Positions 44,800 to 53,690 of a stretch of DNA of 57,532 bases are shown here, piece after piece. Origin of the DNA: Borreliella garinii. Its GTDB lineage: Bacteria; Spirochaetota; Spirochaetia; Borreliales; Borreliaceae. Below the pieces are notes generated by a model. That model saw only the letters and a list, made by a program, of their open reading frames with translations. It was not told the origin of the DNA and did no database searches. The stretch spans positions 1 through 57,532 of the forward strand of contig NZ_CP018745.1 in NCBI RefSeq assembly GCF_001922545.1. The letters run 5' to 3'. How positions within the stretch are numbered: the first letter of the stretch is position 1; the number at the start of each line of letters is the position of its first letter. The translations under genes and the position numbers were made by a program.

Positions 44800-44835
44800 A
44801 AAAAGAAAGAGACCCGTAAGAATCTCTTTCTTTTT
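44800..44835. terminator. Terminator between lp6.6 and BBA64-like gene
   Basis: AAAAAGAAAGAGA / TCTCTTTCTTTTT perfect arms between convergent genes. Confidence 0.85.
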
Positions 44836-44851
44836 GCATTTTAAACCAATA

Positions 44852-45793
44852 TTACTGAATTGGTGTAAGAATATTGGTAGTTGTATTCATTAAATTTAAA
44901 ATTATATTGTGAATGTTTGAGAATTGCTCTCTTGAATTTTTTGCCATTATGTAGGCATTTAATTTTGAAATGTCATTTCTTAATTCCGGATCAGCATTGT
45001 AGTTCCTAATAATGTCATCTACATCTTCAAGCCATTTCTCTTTAAGTTGTATAAGTTGATTAAAATCATAGTAGAGTGTTTCCAAATTAGGTTTGTTTAG
45101 ATGTTGTATTTTGTCTCTTACATTCAATATTTTTAAGCTGATTTCTTCTATTGCTAATTGAATGCTAAAGCCTCTGTTTATAAGGGTTTCTTTAACTAAA
45201 CTTCGGTAGTTTGGATCTTTGCTGAGTTTTGATAAAATTCTCCCAAGATTTAAAATTGTGTCTTCGTTGAAATTTAAAGATGTGTAAAGAATTCTTCTTT
45301 CATTTAGATATTCGTTGTCGTCAAAAGTTACTGTTGAGTCTGCATTGAAAAATATTTTACTAAATATGTCTGCTTTCATTTCAAATTGGTCATCAGGTTC
45401 GCCCTTGTTAAAATCAATCTCGCTTATTTGAACAATATCCTCAGATCTTTCTAATATTTTTTGTATTAATTCTATAACCTCAGGGTCTACTATTTGATTT
45501 AAAGCATTAGCATTGTTAGACTGTCTTAAAGCTGCCGCTGAAGCTGCTTTTGGTAGATTTCTTGCGGTGTTAATAGCAACAAGCAGATTGTCTTTTGTTT
45601 TTTTATTTTTAGCATTTTTAGACAATTTTTTCATCTTTGATGAGTTATTTTCGTTTTTAGATATTTTTGTCTTTGCTTTTTTGTTTTGCTTCTCTTGATT
45701 ATCGTCTTGGTTGACCTCTAACGAGCAAGAAAGCAAAATTAACCCAGTTAATATATGCAGTAAAAATATTGCAATTAATTTATTTTTTTTCAA
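44852..45793 (-). CDS. P35-type surface lipoprotein (BBA64-like), family 54
   Basis: The TTG at 45793 is preferred to an upstream ATG because AAGGATAAC lies right before it. Signal KKNKLIAIFLLHILTGLILLSC (lipobox LLSC), basic K/N-rich tether, then the helical family-54 domain with ILYTSLNFNEDTILNLGRILSKL. 313 residues, position as BBA64, a host-phase surface antigen important for transmission from ticks. First-from-left member of the leftward array but the last to be reached in gene order. Confidence 0.8.
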   Translation of the reverse strand: MKKNKLIAIFLLHILTGLILLSCSLEVNQDDNQEKQNKKAKTKISKNENNSSKMKKLSKNAKNKKTKDNLLVAINTARNLPKAASAAALRQSNNANALNQIVDPEVIELIQKILERSEDIVQISEIDFNKGEPDDQFEMKADIFSKIFFNADSTVTFDDNEYLNERRILYTSLNFNEDTILNLGRILSKLSKDPNYRSLVKETLINRGFSIQLAIEEISLKILNVRDKIQHLNKPNLETLYYDFNQLIQLKEKWLEDVDDIIRNYNADPELRNDISKLNAYIMAKNSREQFSNIHNIILNLMNTTTNILTPIQ

Positions 45794-45914
45794 AATGTTA
45801 TCCTTCAATAAAAATTTTAAGTAATTAATATTAATTAATAATTTTAATTACTCAACTAATAACTTTAATTCAAAATTGTTATTGTACAAAAAAAAATCAA
45901 AAAAAAATCAAAAA

Positions 45915-45938
45915 AAAAGAGAGCTTAAGCTCTCTTTT
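45915..45938 (-). terminator. Terminator of the BBA65-like gene
   Basis: Perfect 24-bp palindrome AAAAGAGAGCTTAAGCTC and onward, 30 bases after the leftward stop codon. Confidence 0.8.
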
Positions 45939-45968
45939 GGTTTAAAGGCTTTATTTTTTAAAATTTTT

Positions 45969-46802
45969 TTAATTATTATTAGATTTAAATAATGTTTCTA
46001 ATTGAATGAATGCTTGCTCTGATTTAAAGCAAAGAGAAATCATTTTCTCTTTATATAGCTTTTGGATATGATCTTTTAGCTTTTCTATATTGTATTGCAG
46101 CTCTAAGGTAGCGTTTGAACTTTTAATCAATGTTTCTATTGTATTTAACCATTCTTTTTTTATTTCGATTAAATCAACAACTAAAGCATAAATTTCTTCT
46201 AAAGCAGTTTCTTTTAGCCTGTCCATGTTAATTGCTAAATCTTCAAGTGTAACTTCAAATCTTTGTTGAATTCGTATGCCCCCTGATATATTTTTTATTA
46301 TCTCGTGCGCTTTTGGGTTTTGATAAAGCTTTTTTACAATCTCTGCTAAATTAAAAATGTCAGTAGTGTTGTAGCTTAGTGATGAATAAAATTGTCTTCT
46401 GAGTCTTTGAGACTCTCTTAGGTTGGAGTTCATTTTCTCTTTGAGTTTTGCTCCATTTTGAGGGTTTGTTTTGTAAACATTAATTAGTTCAAACATATTG
46501 TTTTTTAGTCCAAATTGGCTAGGTATTTCTGTTTGAAGCTTGTCTCTTTTTATTATTGCCATTTCTCTTTCTAAGATTTCAGAGAGTTTTTGAGTTATGC
46601 TTTTATTGTTTTTTAGAATCTTTAAGTCTTTTGTTGATCTTTGATGTTCTTGTTTTTTTGTGTCTTTTTGAGGGATTAGTTCATCATATGTTACTTCTGT
46701 ATAACTTGCTACTTTCTTCTTAGTATCTTCATAGTTTAGTTCACAAGAAAAAAATGTTATTATCCCCAATGTTATTAATATTAATAATTTTGGTTTATTC
46801 AA
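45969..46802 (-). CDS. Family 54 lipoprotein (BBA65-like)
   Basis: TTG start (46802) behind AAAGGAT. Signal NKPKLLILITLGIITFFSC (lipobox FFSC). The domain carries the family signature (QRLRRQFYSSLSYNTTDIFNLAEIVKKLYQNPKAHEII) and the final helices around KKEWLNTIETLIKSSNATLELQYNIEKLKDHIQKL. 277 residues. Function unknown; exported and probably surface exposed. Confidence 0.8.
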   Translation of the reverse strand: MNKPKLLILITLGIITFFSCELNYEDTKKKVASYTEVTYDELIPQKDTKKQEHQRSTKDLKILKNNKSITQKLSEILEREMAIIKRDKLQTEIPSQFGLKNNMFELINVYKTNPQNGAKLKEKMNSNLRESQRLRRQFYSSLSYNTTDIFNLAEIVKKLYQNPKAHEIIKNISGGIRIQQRFEVTLEDLAINMDRLKETALEEIYALVVDLIEIKKEWLNTIETLIKSSNATLELQYNIEKLKDHIQKLYKEKMISLCFKSEQAFIQLETLFKSNNN

Positions 46803-46896
46803 AATTTAATCCTTTAATAAAAATTTTAAGTAATTTTAATTATTTAAAATTAATACTTAATGATTTAAATTTAGTTCAAATTTGAAATTGAACAAT

Positions 46897-46927
46897 AAAA
46901 AAAGAAGAGATACCCTCTTCTTTTTTT
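46897..46927 (-). terminator. Terminator of the BBA66-like gene
   Basis: AAAAAAAGAAGAG / CTCTTCTTTTTTT arms with a five-base loop. Confidence 0.8.
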
Positions 46928-46970
46928 ATTAAATATTTGTAAAATAGTTTATTTTCGTTTTTTAAATAAA

Positions 46971-48188
46971 CTATCTGATTTCTGTTATGTTAACGTATAG
47001 GTCAAGAGCAGACTGGCGAGCATCTTGCATTTTATCTAAATACCTATTTTCAATGTATTGTCCTAAAGATTGAGGATTACTTCGTCTTGAATTAGAGCTT
47101 GTATTTGCAATAATAGCATCAGCATAATTTAACCATTCTTTTTTTTCAGTTAGTATTGAATTTAGTTTTGATTCAAGTTCGTTAAGCTTGTCTGTAAAGG
47201 CATAGCTATTGATTGTAGTTCTTAAGTACTCTGTGTTAAAGCTTTCAATTTTTTTCTCTATTTCTTCTAATGCATTTTCTAAAGAAACTTGTATTCCAAG
47301 CCCTGATATTATTAATGATCTGATTAAGCTGTGATTTTGATCCTCCTGGTAAAGGATGTTCATTATTGATCCAAATTTTGTAGTTTTAGCTTGATCAAAA
47401 TCCATCATTGCATAGAGTCTATTTCTTTCATTTTCTGCTTCTGGTGTGTTAGAGCTAAGTTGTGGTGCGAAACCTCGATCAAAAACCGAAATATTTGAAA
47501 TAACATCTAATAGAGTAAATGCAGAATCTTTCATTTTAAATTGATCGTAAGTTTCTCTAAATCCATGGTTGTGTGTTTTGTTTTTTTCTTCAGCAATTCT
47601 TCTAAGAAGGTTATTTTTTAGCTTTTGTAATGGACTATTACCTGAATATACTGGGGCAACAAAGCTTGGCTGAGTTTGGTGTCTATAATTGGTAGGCACA
47701 TTATTGCTTTGTGAGTTGTTAAAGTTTGTCTGGCTTGTTGGTTGACTAAAACTAGAACTAAAGGTATATTGTTGAGGTTTTATAATGCTTTGGCTAGGAG
47801 TGCTTGTATTATTAGGCACAGTTTGAATTGCTTGAGCAGACGCTATTTGTTTTGGCGGTGTAGCTTGTACATTTGTTGCTGAGCTTGCTTGACTTGCTGG
47901 GCTTGCTGAGCTTGCTACTTGATTGGCTTGATTAGCCGGATTTAAACCTTGCAAGTTGTTATTTTTTGTTGGTTGGGTGTTTTTTTTCAGTCCTGCTGCT
48001 TTAGTGTTTGTTTTATTTTTAGTAGCATTTGAGCTTGTGTTAATACTTATTTTTGCTTGATCATCTGTTGAGCTATTTAAAAGTTCTTCTACTTTGTTTT
48101 TATAATCTTTGTTTAGATTAGTATCAATTGTGCAAGAAAACAAAAGCAAGGCTATGCACTTTAAAGGTATTAATGATTTAATATTCAA
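46971..48188 (-). CDS. Family 54 lipoprotein with Q/S/T-rich tether (BBA66-like)
   Basis: TTG start (48188) behind GAGGAAT. Signal NIKSLIPLKCIALLLFSC (lipobox LFSC). About residues 40-190 form a low-complexity tether of A, N, Q, S, P and T (ANQANQVASSASPASQASSA), followed by the helical domain (ERNRLYAMMDFDQAKTTKFGSIMNILYQEDQNHSLIRSLI). 405 residues, as BBA66, a surface lipoprotein linked to tick transmission. The long tether would lift the domain from the surface. Confidence 0.8.
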   Translation of the reverse strand: MNIKSLIPLKCIALLLFSCTIDTNLNKDYKNKVEELLNSSTDDQAKISINTSSNATKNKTNTKAAGLKKNTQPTKNNNLQGLNPANQANQVASSASPASQASSATNVQATPPKQIASAQAIQTVPNNTSTPSQSIIKPQQYTFSSSFSQPTSQTNFNNSQSNNVPTNYRHQTQPSFVAPVYSGNSPLQKLKNNLLRRIAEEKNKTHNHGFRETYDQFKMKDSAFTLLDVISNISVFDRGFAPQLSSNTPEAENERNRLYAMMDFDQAKTTKFGSIMNILYQEDQNHSLIRSLIISGLGIQVSLENALEEIEKKIESFNTEYLRTTINSYAFTDKLNELESKLNSILTEKKEWLNYADAIIANTSSNSRRSNPQSLGQYIENRYLDKMQDARQSALDLYVNITEIR

Positions 48189-48308
48189 GATATTATTCCT
48201 CGATTTCTTTTTAATGAATTTTAATAATCAAAATTAATTAAAATTTAAAATTAATTACTAATTAATCAAAACTTAGTTCAAATTAAAAAATAATCAATAA
48301 ATATAAAT

Positions 48309-48336
48309 AAAAAGAGCAAAGCCTTTGCTCTTTTTA
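48309..48336 (-). terminator. Hairpin downstream of the BBA68-position gene
   Basis: AAAAAGAGCAAAG / TTTGCTCTTTTT with a two-base loop. A second hairpin (AGAAGAGAAG / CTTCTCTTTCT) lies at 48421-48446, closer to the gene and of the same type as follows each copy of the array. Confidence 0.7.
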
Positions 48337-48486
48337 TGGGTGTGCTTATCAGTTGTTGTTGAATTCCCAGAATTTTATTGTTTTTAGTTTGGACTCTAAA
48401 GTGAAGTTTTTTTAAAAAAAAGAAGAGAAGAATTAACTTCTCTTTCTAAAAAATATCAAGTGCAACGTATTTTTTTGTTTTGATTA

Positions 48487-49269
48487 CTAATAGATGGGCT
48501 TTAAAGAATTAAATTCTTTGTAATTTTCATTTATATGTTTTGCTAGTTGTTCTGCATTAGTTTTAATGTTTTCTGAATTTTGATTGTAAGCGTCAATAGT
48601 TTTGTTTAATTTTTTTGCAAAGTTTTCTTTTATCTTTAATTCAGATTCTATGCGCATTAGTAGTTCTTCGATTTCTTTTTGGTTTAGAATTTGCAATTCA
48701 TCTTTTATTGGTTTTTTTATTACTTTTGAAATTATATCTAGTCGTGATTGAATACTTATTGGTATGTCGTAAATGAAATTTTTAGCTATCTTCTTGTGTT
48801 GAAGATTTTTGTTAAGCTTTTCAAGAATTTCTTTTAATGTCTCTATTTGTTGTTTTTCGTAATTTAAAGATGAGTAAATTATTTTTTTCATTTGCATTTT
48901 TTCATCTTCAGGAAGAGAATCATGAGGATCAGTTTTAAAAGTTTTTAAGAAATCAATTTGTGTATTGGCAATTTTAGCTATTTCTGTATTTTCTTTTTCT
49001 TTCTGAGCTTCCAGGATTTTAAGGGTTGTTTCTAATTTTGAGGCTGTAGCTTCTGGATGCTTTTCCCTTAAAGGTCCCAGATCCTTATTTTGTTCTTTTG
49101 AAGGCTCAAGATCTTGAGATTTATTTTCAAATTCTTTAGTGTTTTCTTTTGGACTGGTTTTGCTTTTTGGTTTCGGATCAATTTTATTAACGGCACATGA
49201 GATGCAAATTAAAGTTAATGTTGTTGTAAGAATATTAAGCTTAATTATATTAAGTTTAGTTTTTTTCAA
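48487..49269 (-). CDS. cspA: CspA-like complement-evasion lipoprotein, copy 1
   Basis: TTG start (49269) behind GGAGAATAT. Signal KKTKLNIIKLNILTTTLTLICISC, lipobox CISC. Charged linker (DPKPKSKTSPKENTKEFENKS, EQNKDLGPLREKH), then the family core IKKIIYSSLNYEKQQIETLKEILEKLNKN and C-terminal KKLNTIDAYNQ-type helix with NINYKEF ending. 260 residues. By position next to the BBA66-like gene it corresponds to BBA68/CspA (CRASP-1), which binds factor H. Whether this copy binds factor H cannot be read from sequence. Confidence 0.75.
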   Translation of the reverse strand: MKKTKLNIIKLNILTTTLTLICISCAVNKIDPKPKSKTSPKENTKEFENKSQDLEPSKEQNKDLGPLREKHPEATASKLETTLKILEAQKEKENTEIAKIANTQIDFLKTFKTDPHDSLPEDEKMQMKKIIYSSLNYEKQQIETLKEILEKLNKNLQHKKIAKNFIYDIPISIQSRLDIISKVIKKPIKDELQILNQKEIEELLMRIESELKIKENFAKKLNKTIDAYNQNSENIKTNAEQLAKHINENYKEFNSLKPIY

Positions 49270-49283
49270 AATATTCTCCTTAT

Positions 49284-49370
49284 AAAATAAAACTAATATT
49301 TAATAAATATAATACAAAATAATAATATAACTATATTATTATTTATGTCAAATAATATTAGTTTTATTTT
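49284..49370 (-). promoter_or_regulatory. Array promoter with 17-bp inverted repeat, copy 1
   Basis: On the leftward strand, TTGACA (49346-49351) and TATATT (49324-49329) are 16 bases apart. Perfect arms AAAATAAAACTAATATT (49284-49300) and their complement (49354-49370) flank the promoter, one upstream of -35 and one in the leader just before the ribosome binding site. Confidence 0.65.
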
Positions 49371-49574
49371 GTATTGGAATATTAAATTTATACTTAATTT
49401 TAGGCTTTTATTTTAATTTTGTAATATTTTAAATTTAAACTTTAATAAAAATTAAATAAACATTAAAAGACATTATTGTTTTTAGTTTGGACTCTGATTA
49501 AGTAAGTAAAAAAGAAGAGAAGAATTAACCCCTCTTCTTTAAAATATTAATTGCAACGTATTTTTTAATTTGGA

Positions 49575-50357
49575 TTAATAGCCAGGATTTAAAGGATCAA
49601 ATTCTTTGTAATTTTCATCCATATGTTTTGCTAATGCTTTCACATCGGTTTTCATGTTGTTTAAATCTTGATTGTAAGCTTTAATGGTTTCGTTTAAGAT
49701 TTTTTCAAACTTTTGTTTTAACCCTAAACTAGGTTCTACGCGTTTTAGTAATATTTCGTATCTTTCTTGGTTTAGAATCTCTGATGCCCCTTTTATTTCT
49801 TCTTTCATTAATTCTAAATCATATTCTAGTTGGAATTGAATGTTTATTGCTATGTTGAGGATGAAGTTTCGAGCTGTGGTTTTGTATTTATGATTTTGGT
49901 AAAGTTTATCAAGAATTTCTTTTAATGTTTTTATTTTTTCGATTTCGTAATTTAAAGATGAGTAAATTATTCTTTTTATTTTCATTTCTATATCTTCAGA
50001 AATAGTATCATGGGGCTCAGATTTAAAATTTTCTAAGAAATCAATTTGTGTATTGGTAATTTTAGCTATTTCTGTATCTTCTTGATCTTTTTGATCTTCC
50101 AGGTCCTTAATCATTTTTTCTAATTTTGAGATTATAGTTTCTTTAGAGTTTTCCCTTAAAGGCTCAAGATCCTTATTCTTTGTATTTGAAGGTTCAAGAT
50201 CTTGAGATTTATTTTCAAGATCTTTAGTGTTTTCTTTTGGATTGGTTTTGCTTTTTGATTCCGGATCAATTTTATTAACGGCACATGAGATGCAAATTAA
50301 AGTTAATATTGTTGCAAGAATATTAAGCTTAATTATATTAAGTTTAGTTTTTTTCAA
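49575..50357 (-). CDS. CspA-like lipoprotein, copy 2 (BBA69 position)
   Basis: TTG start (50357). Signal KKTKLNIIKLNILATILTLICISC nearly identical to copy 1, and the linker repeats the units SQDLEPSNTKNKDLEPLREN. The core (MKIKRIIYSSLNYEIEKIKTLKEILDKLYQN) and end (DENYKEFDPLNPGY) are family-typical. 260 residues; the N-terminal 60 residues are almost the same as copy 1, so the pair duplicated recently or recombined there. Confidence 0.8.
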   Translation of the reverse strand: MKKTKLNIIKLNILATILTLICISCAVNKIDPESKSKTNPKENTKDLENKSQDLEPSNTKNKDLEPLRENSKETIISKLEKMIKDLEDQKDQEDTEIAKITNTQIDFLENFKSEPHDTISEDIEMKIKRIIYSSLNYEIEKIKTLKEILDKLYQNHKYKTTARNFILNIAINIQFQLEYDLELMKEEIKGASEILNQERYEILLKRVEPSLGLKQKFEKILNETIKAYNQDLNNMKTDVKALAKHMDENYKEFDPLNPGY

Positions 50358-50411
50358 AATATTCTCCTTATAAATTAAAACTAGTATTTAATAAATATAT
50401 TACAAAATAAT

Positions 50412-50439
50412 AATATAACTATATTATTTTATATGTCAA
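50412..50439 (-). promoter_or_regulatory. Array promoter, copy 2
   Basis: TTGACA (50434-50439) and TATATT (50412-50417), 16-base spacer, leftward. The flanking inverted repeat is present but has several mismatches (left arm AAATTAAAACTAGTATT). Confidence 0.6.
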
Positions 50440-50662
50440 ATGATATTAGTTTTATTTTATATTAAAAGTTTAATTTTACTTCATTTTTGGATTTTATTTT
50501 AATTTTGTAATATTTTAAATTTAAACTTTAATAAAAATTAAATAAATATTAAAAATATTGTTGTTTTTAGTTTGAACTCTAATTAAGTAAGTAAAAAAAA
50601 AGAGAAGAATTAACTTCTCTTCTTGAAAAAAAATATTAATTGCAACGATTTTTTTGTTTGAA

Positions 50663-51370
50663 TTAGTAATAGACGGTCTTAAAAGAATGAAGGTTTTTGT
50701 AATTTTCATCCATATGTTTTGCTAATTGATCCTCATTGGATTTAATGTTTTCTAAATCTTGATTGTAAGCTTCAATAGTTTTGTTTAAGACTTTTCCAAA
50801 ATTTTCTTTTAGTTTTAAGTTAGATTCTAAGTCGATTAGTAGCGCATTATAGTTTTCTTCAGGCAGAGTGTTTGCTTGCTTTTTGATTTTGTCTAATCCC
50901 TTGTTTAGTCGGGATTGAATCATTAGTGATATAGAATAAAGGAATCTTTCAAGAATCTTTTGGTGTTCAGGCTTTGCTAAAAGCTTTTCAAGAATTTCTT
51001 TTAATGTGTCTATTTTTTGTTTTTCGTAATTTAAAGATGAGTAAATTATTCTTTTTATATTCATTTCGTCATTTTTACCAAGATGTTGGTAGGGTTGGGT
51101 TTTTAAAGGGCCCAGGAAATCAGGTACTTTAGTATCAATTGTAGCTATTTCTGTACTATCTTTCTCTTTTTGAGCTTCCAATTTCTTGCCAATTTTTTCT
51201 AATTTTGAGACTTTAGGTTCTTGATTCTTTTTATTTAGAGAATCAAGGTCTTCTAAGTTTTTAGTGCTTTCTTTTGGATTGGTTTTATCAGCAGCACATG
51301 AGATGCAAATTAAAGTTAATATTATTGTAAGAATATTAAGCTTAATTATATCTGATTTGTTTTTTTTCAA
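50663..51370 (-). CDS. CspA-like lipoprotein, copy 3 (BBA70 position)
   Basis: TTG start (51370) behind GGAGGATAT. Signal KKNKSDIIKLNILTIILTLICISC; short linker; core MNIKRIIYSSLNYEKQKIDTLKEILEKLLAKPEHQKILERFLYSI; end DENYKNLHSFKTVYY. 235 residues, the shortest intact copy because the tether is reduced. Confidence 0.8.
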   Translation of the reverse strand: MKKNKSDIIKLNILTIILTLICISCAADKTNPKESTKNLEDLDSLNKKNQEPKVSKLEKIGKKLEAQKEKDSTEIATIDTKVPDFLGPLKTQPYQHLGKNDEMNIKRIIYSSLNYEKQKIDTLKEILEKLLAKPEHQKILERFLYSISLMIQSRLNKGLDKIKKQANTLPEENYNALLIDLESNLKLKENFGKVLNKTIEAYNQDLENIKSNEDQLAKHMDENYKNLHSFKTVYY

Positions 51371-51384
51371 AATATCCTCCTTAT

Positions 51385-51471
51385 AAAATAAAACTAATAT
51401 TTAATAAATATAATACAAAATAATATTTTAACTATATTATTTTGCTTGTCAGATAATATTAGTTTTATTTT
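51385..51471 (-). promoter_or_regulatory. Array promoter with 17-bp inverted repeat, copy 3
   Basis: CTGACA (51447-51452) and TAAAAT (51425-51430), 16-base spacer, leftward; perfect arms AAAATAAAACTAATATT at 51385-51401 and complement at 51455-51471. Confidence 0.6.
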
Positions 51472-51619
51472 AAATTTAAACTTTAATAAAAATTAAATAA
51501 AGATTAAAAACATTGTTGTTTTTAGCTTGGACTCTAATTAAGTGAGTAAAAAAAAGAGAAGTTAATTCTTCTCTTTTTAAAAATAATAATTGCTTGCAAT
51601 GTATTTTTTATTTTGTTTA

Positions 51620-52366
51620 CTAATCAATGGGCTTTAAATACTCATGGTCTTTGTAATTTTCATTCATATGGTTTGCCAGTGCCTCCTCATCGGATTTAAT
51701 GTTGTTTAAATTTTTATTGTAAGCCTCAATAGTTTCATTTAAGGTTTTTTTAAACCTTTGCTTTAGCTCTAAGCTAGATTCTATGCTAATTAGTAGATCT
51801 TTGGCTTCTTTATGGGTTAGAGTGTACAATTCATCTTGTATTAATTTTAAATGCTCGTTTATTTGATATTGAATGAACCATGATATGTGCTGCATAAATT
51901 TCCCAAGTATATTTGTGTTTTTAGGATTTCGTTTAAGTTTTTCAAGAATTTCTTTTAATGTATTTATTTTTTGTTTTTCGTAATTTAAAGATGAGTAAAT
52001 TATTCTTTTTATTTGCATTTGATTATCTTTGATCATAAGATCATGGGATCCAATTTTAAAAGTATCTAGAAAATCAAATTTTTCAGCAGCAATTTTGGCT
52101 ATTTTCGTATTGTCTTTTTTTTCTTGAGCTTCCAGCTTCTTACCGATTGCTTTTAATTTTGAGATTATATCTTCTTTTTCTAGAGATTTTTGATTTGAAG
52201 GCTTTAAATTTTGAGATTTATTTAAAAAATTTTTAGCGCTTTCTTTTGAATAGGTTTTGCTTTTTGATTCCGGATCAATTTTATCAACAGCGCATGAGAT
52301 GCAAATCAAAGTTAATACTGTTGTAAGAATATTAAGCTTAATTGTATCTGGTTTAGTTTTTTTCAG
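51620..52366 (-). CDS. CspA-like lipoprotein, copy 4, apparent CTG start (BBA71 position)
   Basis: The signal peptide (KKTKPDTIKLNILTTVLTLICISC) begins right after a CTG codon (52364-52366) exactly where the other copies have TTG, behind the same GGAGGATATT. No ATG/GTG/TTG lies closer; the next in-frame TTG is inside the signal peptide just before ICISC. Core MQIKRIIYSSLNYEKQKINTLKEILEKLKRN; 248 residues from CTG. Translation may be much weaker than for the sister genes. Confidence 0.75.
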   Translation of the reverse strand: MKKTKPDTIKLNILTTVLTLICISCAVDKIDPESKSKTYSKESAKNFLNKSQNLKPSNQKSLEKEDIISKLKAIGKKLEAQEKKDNTKIAKIAAEKFDFLDTFKIGSHDLMIKDNQMQIKRIIYSSLNYEKQKINTLKEILEKLKRNPKNTNILGKFMQHISWFIQYQINEHLKLIQDELYTLTHKEAKDLLISIESSLELKQRFKKTLNETIEAYNKNLNNIKSDEEALANHMNENYKDHEYLKPID

Positions 52367-52420
52367 AATATCCTCCTTATTAAATAAAACTAATATTTAA
52401 TAAATATAATACAAAATAAT

Positions 52421-52448
52421 ATTTTAACTATATTGTTTTGTATGCCAA
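52421..52448 (-). promoter_or_regulatory. Array promoter, copy 4
   Basis: TTGGCA (52443-52448) and TAAAAT (52421-52426), 16-base spacer, leftward. The left arm AAATAAAACTAATATT is intact; the right arm has two mismatches. Confidence 0.5.
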
Positions 52449-52669
52449 ATAATATTAGTGTAATTTTGTATTGAAAGTTTAATTTCTACTTTGTTTTAGG
52501 CTTTTCTTTTGATTTTATAATATTTTAAATTTAAAAATCAATAAAGATCGATAAAGATAAAAGACATTGTTTTTTAGCTTGGACTCTGATTAAGTGAGCA
52601 AAAAAAAAGAGAAGAATTAACTTCTCTTTAAAAAAATATCAAGTGCAATGTATTTTTTTGTTTTTATTA

Positions 52670-53386
52670 CTAATTAATAGACTTAAAAGAATCAAGGGTT
52701 TTGTAATTTGCATCTATGTGCCATGCTAGTTCTTCCATATTGTTTTTAATGTTGTATAAATTTTTATTGTAAGCCTTAATAGTTTCGTTTAATTTTTTTG
52801 CAAAGTTTTGTCTTGTCTTTAAGTTAGAATCCAGGTTCATTAGTAATTCGGATTCTTTTTGGTTTTGAGTTTGTAAGTTATCTTTTATTATTGCTTCTTT
52901 TATTAAGCATAAAGCCCTATCTATGTTGTGTTGAATACTTGCTGCTATTTGATAAATGAAGTGTTTAGATGTATCCCTGTGTTGAGGCTGGTCGTAAAGT
53001 GTTTTAAGTATTACTTTTAATGTATTTATTTTTTGTGTATCGTAATTTAAAGATGAGTAAATTGTTCTTTTGATTTGCATTTCTTCATATTGAGAAGGCA
53101 TATCGTTTACATCAGCTTTAAAAGTAGCTAGGAAATTAATTCCTTGAGCATCAATTTCGGCTATTTTTATATATTCTTGTTTTTTTTGATTTTCCAGGTT
53201 CTTAGCAGTTGTTTCTAATTTTGAGTCTTTAGTTTCTAGATTTTTTTCATTTAAAGGCTTGGCATTTTCAAAATTTTGGTTTTTTGGTTCTGGATCTATT
53301 TTATCAACAGCACATGAGAGGCAAATTAAAGTTAATATTATTGCAACAATGTTAACTTTAATTATGTCTAGTTTAGTTTTTGTCAA
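52670..53386 (-). CDS. CspA-like lipoprotein, copy 5 (BBA72 position)
   Basis: TTG start (53386) behind GGAGAGTAT. Signal TKTKLDIIKVNIVAIILTLICLSC (lipobox CLSC). Core MQIKRTIYSSLNYDTQKINTLKVILKTLYDQPQHRDTSKHFIYQI; C-terminal IDANYKTLDSFKSIN. 238 residues with a short tether. Followed by the shared AAGAGAAGAATTAACTTCTC hairpin. Confidence 0.8.
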   Translation of the reverse strand: MTKTKLDIIKVNIVAIILTLICLSCAVDKIDPEPKNQNFENAKPLNEKNLETKDSKLETTAKNLENQKKQEYIKIAEIDAQGINFLATFKADVNDMPSQYEEMQIKRTIYSSLNYDTQKINTLKVILKTLYDQPQHRDTSKHFIYQIAASIQHNIDRALCLIKEAIIKDNLQTQNQKESELLMNLDSNLKTRQNFAKKLNETIKAYNKNLYNIKNNMEELAWHIDANYKTLDSFKSIN

Positions 53387-53440
53387 AATACTCTCCTTAT
53401 TAATTAAAATTAATACTTATTAATTTTAATATAAAATAAT

Positions 53441-53468
53441 AATATAACTATATTGTTTTGTTTGTCAA
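53441..53468 (-). promoter_or_regulatory. Array promoter, copy 5
   Basis: TTGACA (53463-53468) and TATATT (53441-53446), 16-base spacer, leftward. The flanking inverted repeat is degraded. Confidence 0.55.
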
Positions 53469-53690
53469 ATAATATCAGTTCAATTTTGTATTGAAAGTTT
53501 AAATTTCTACTTTGTTTTAGACTTTTCTTTTGATTTTGTAAAATTTTAAATTTAAACTTTAATAAAAATTAAATAAAGCTAAAAACATTGTTTTTAGCTT
53601 GGACTCTGATTAAGTGAGCAAAAAAAAAGAGAAGAATTAACTTCTCTTTAAAAAAATATCAAGTGCAATGTATTTTTTTGTTTTTATTAC

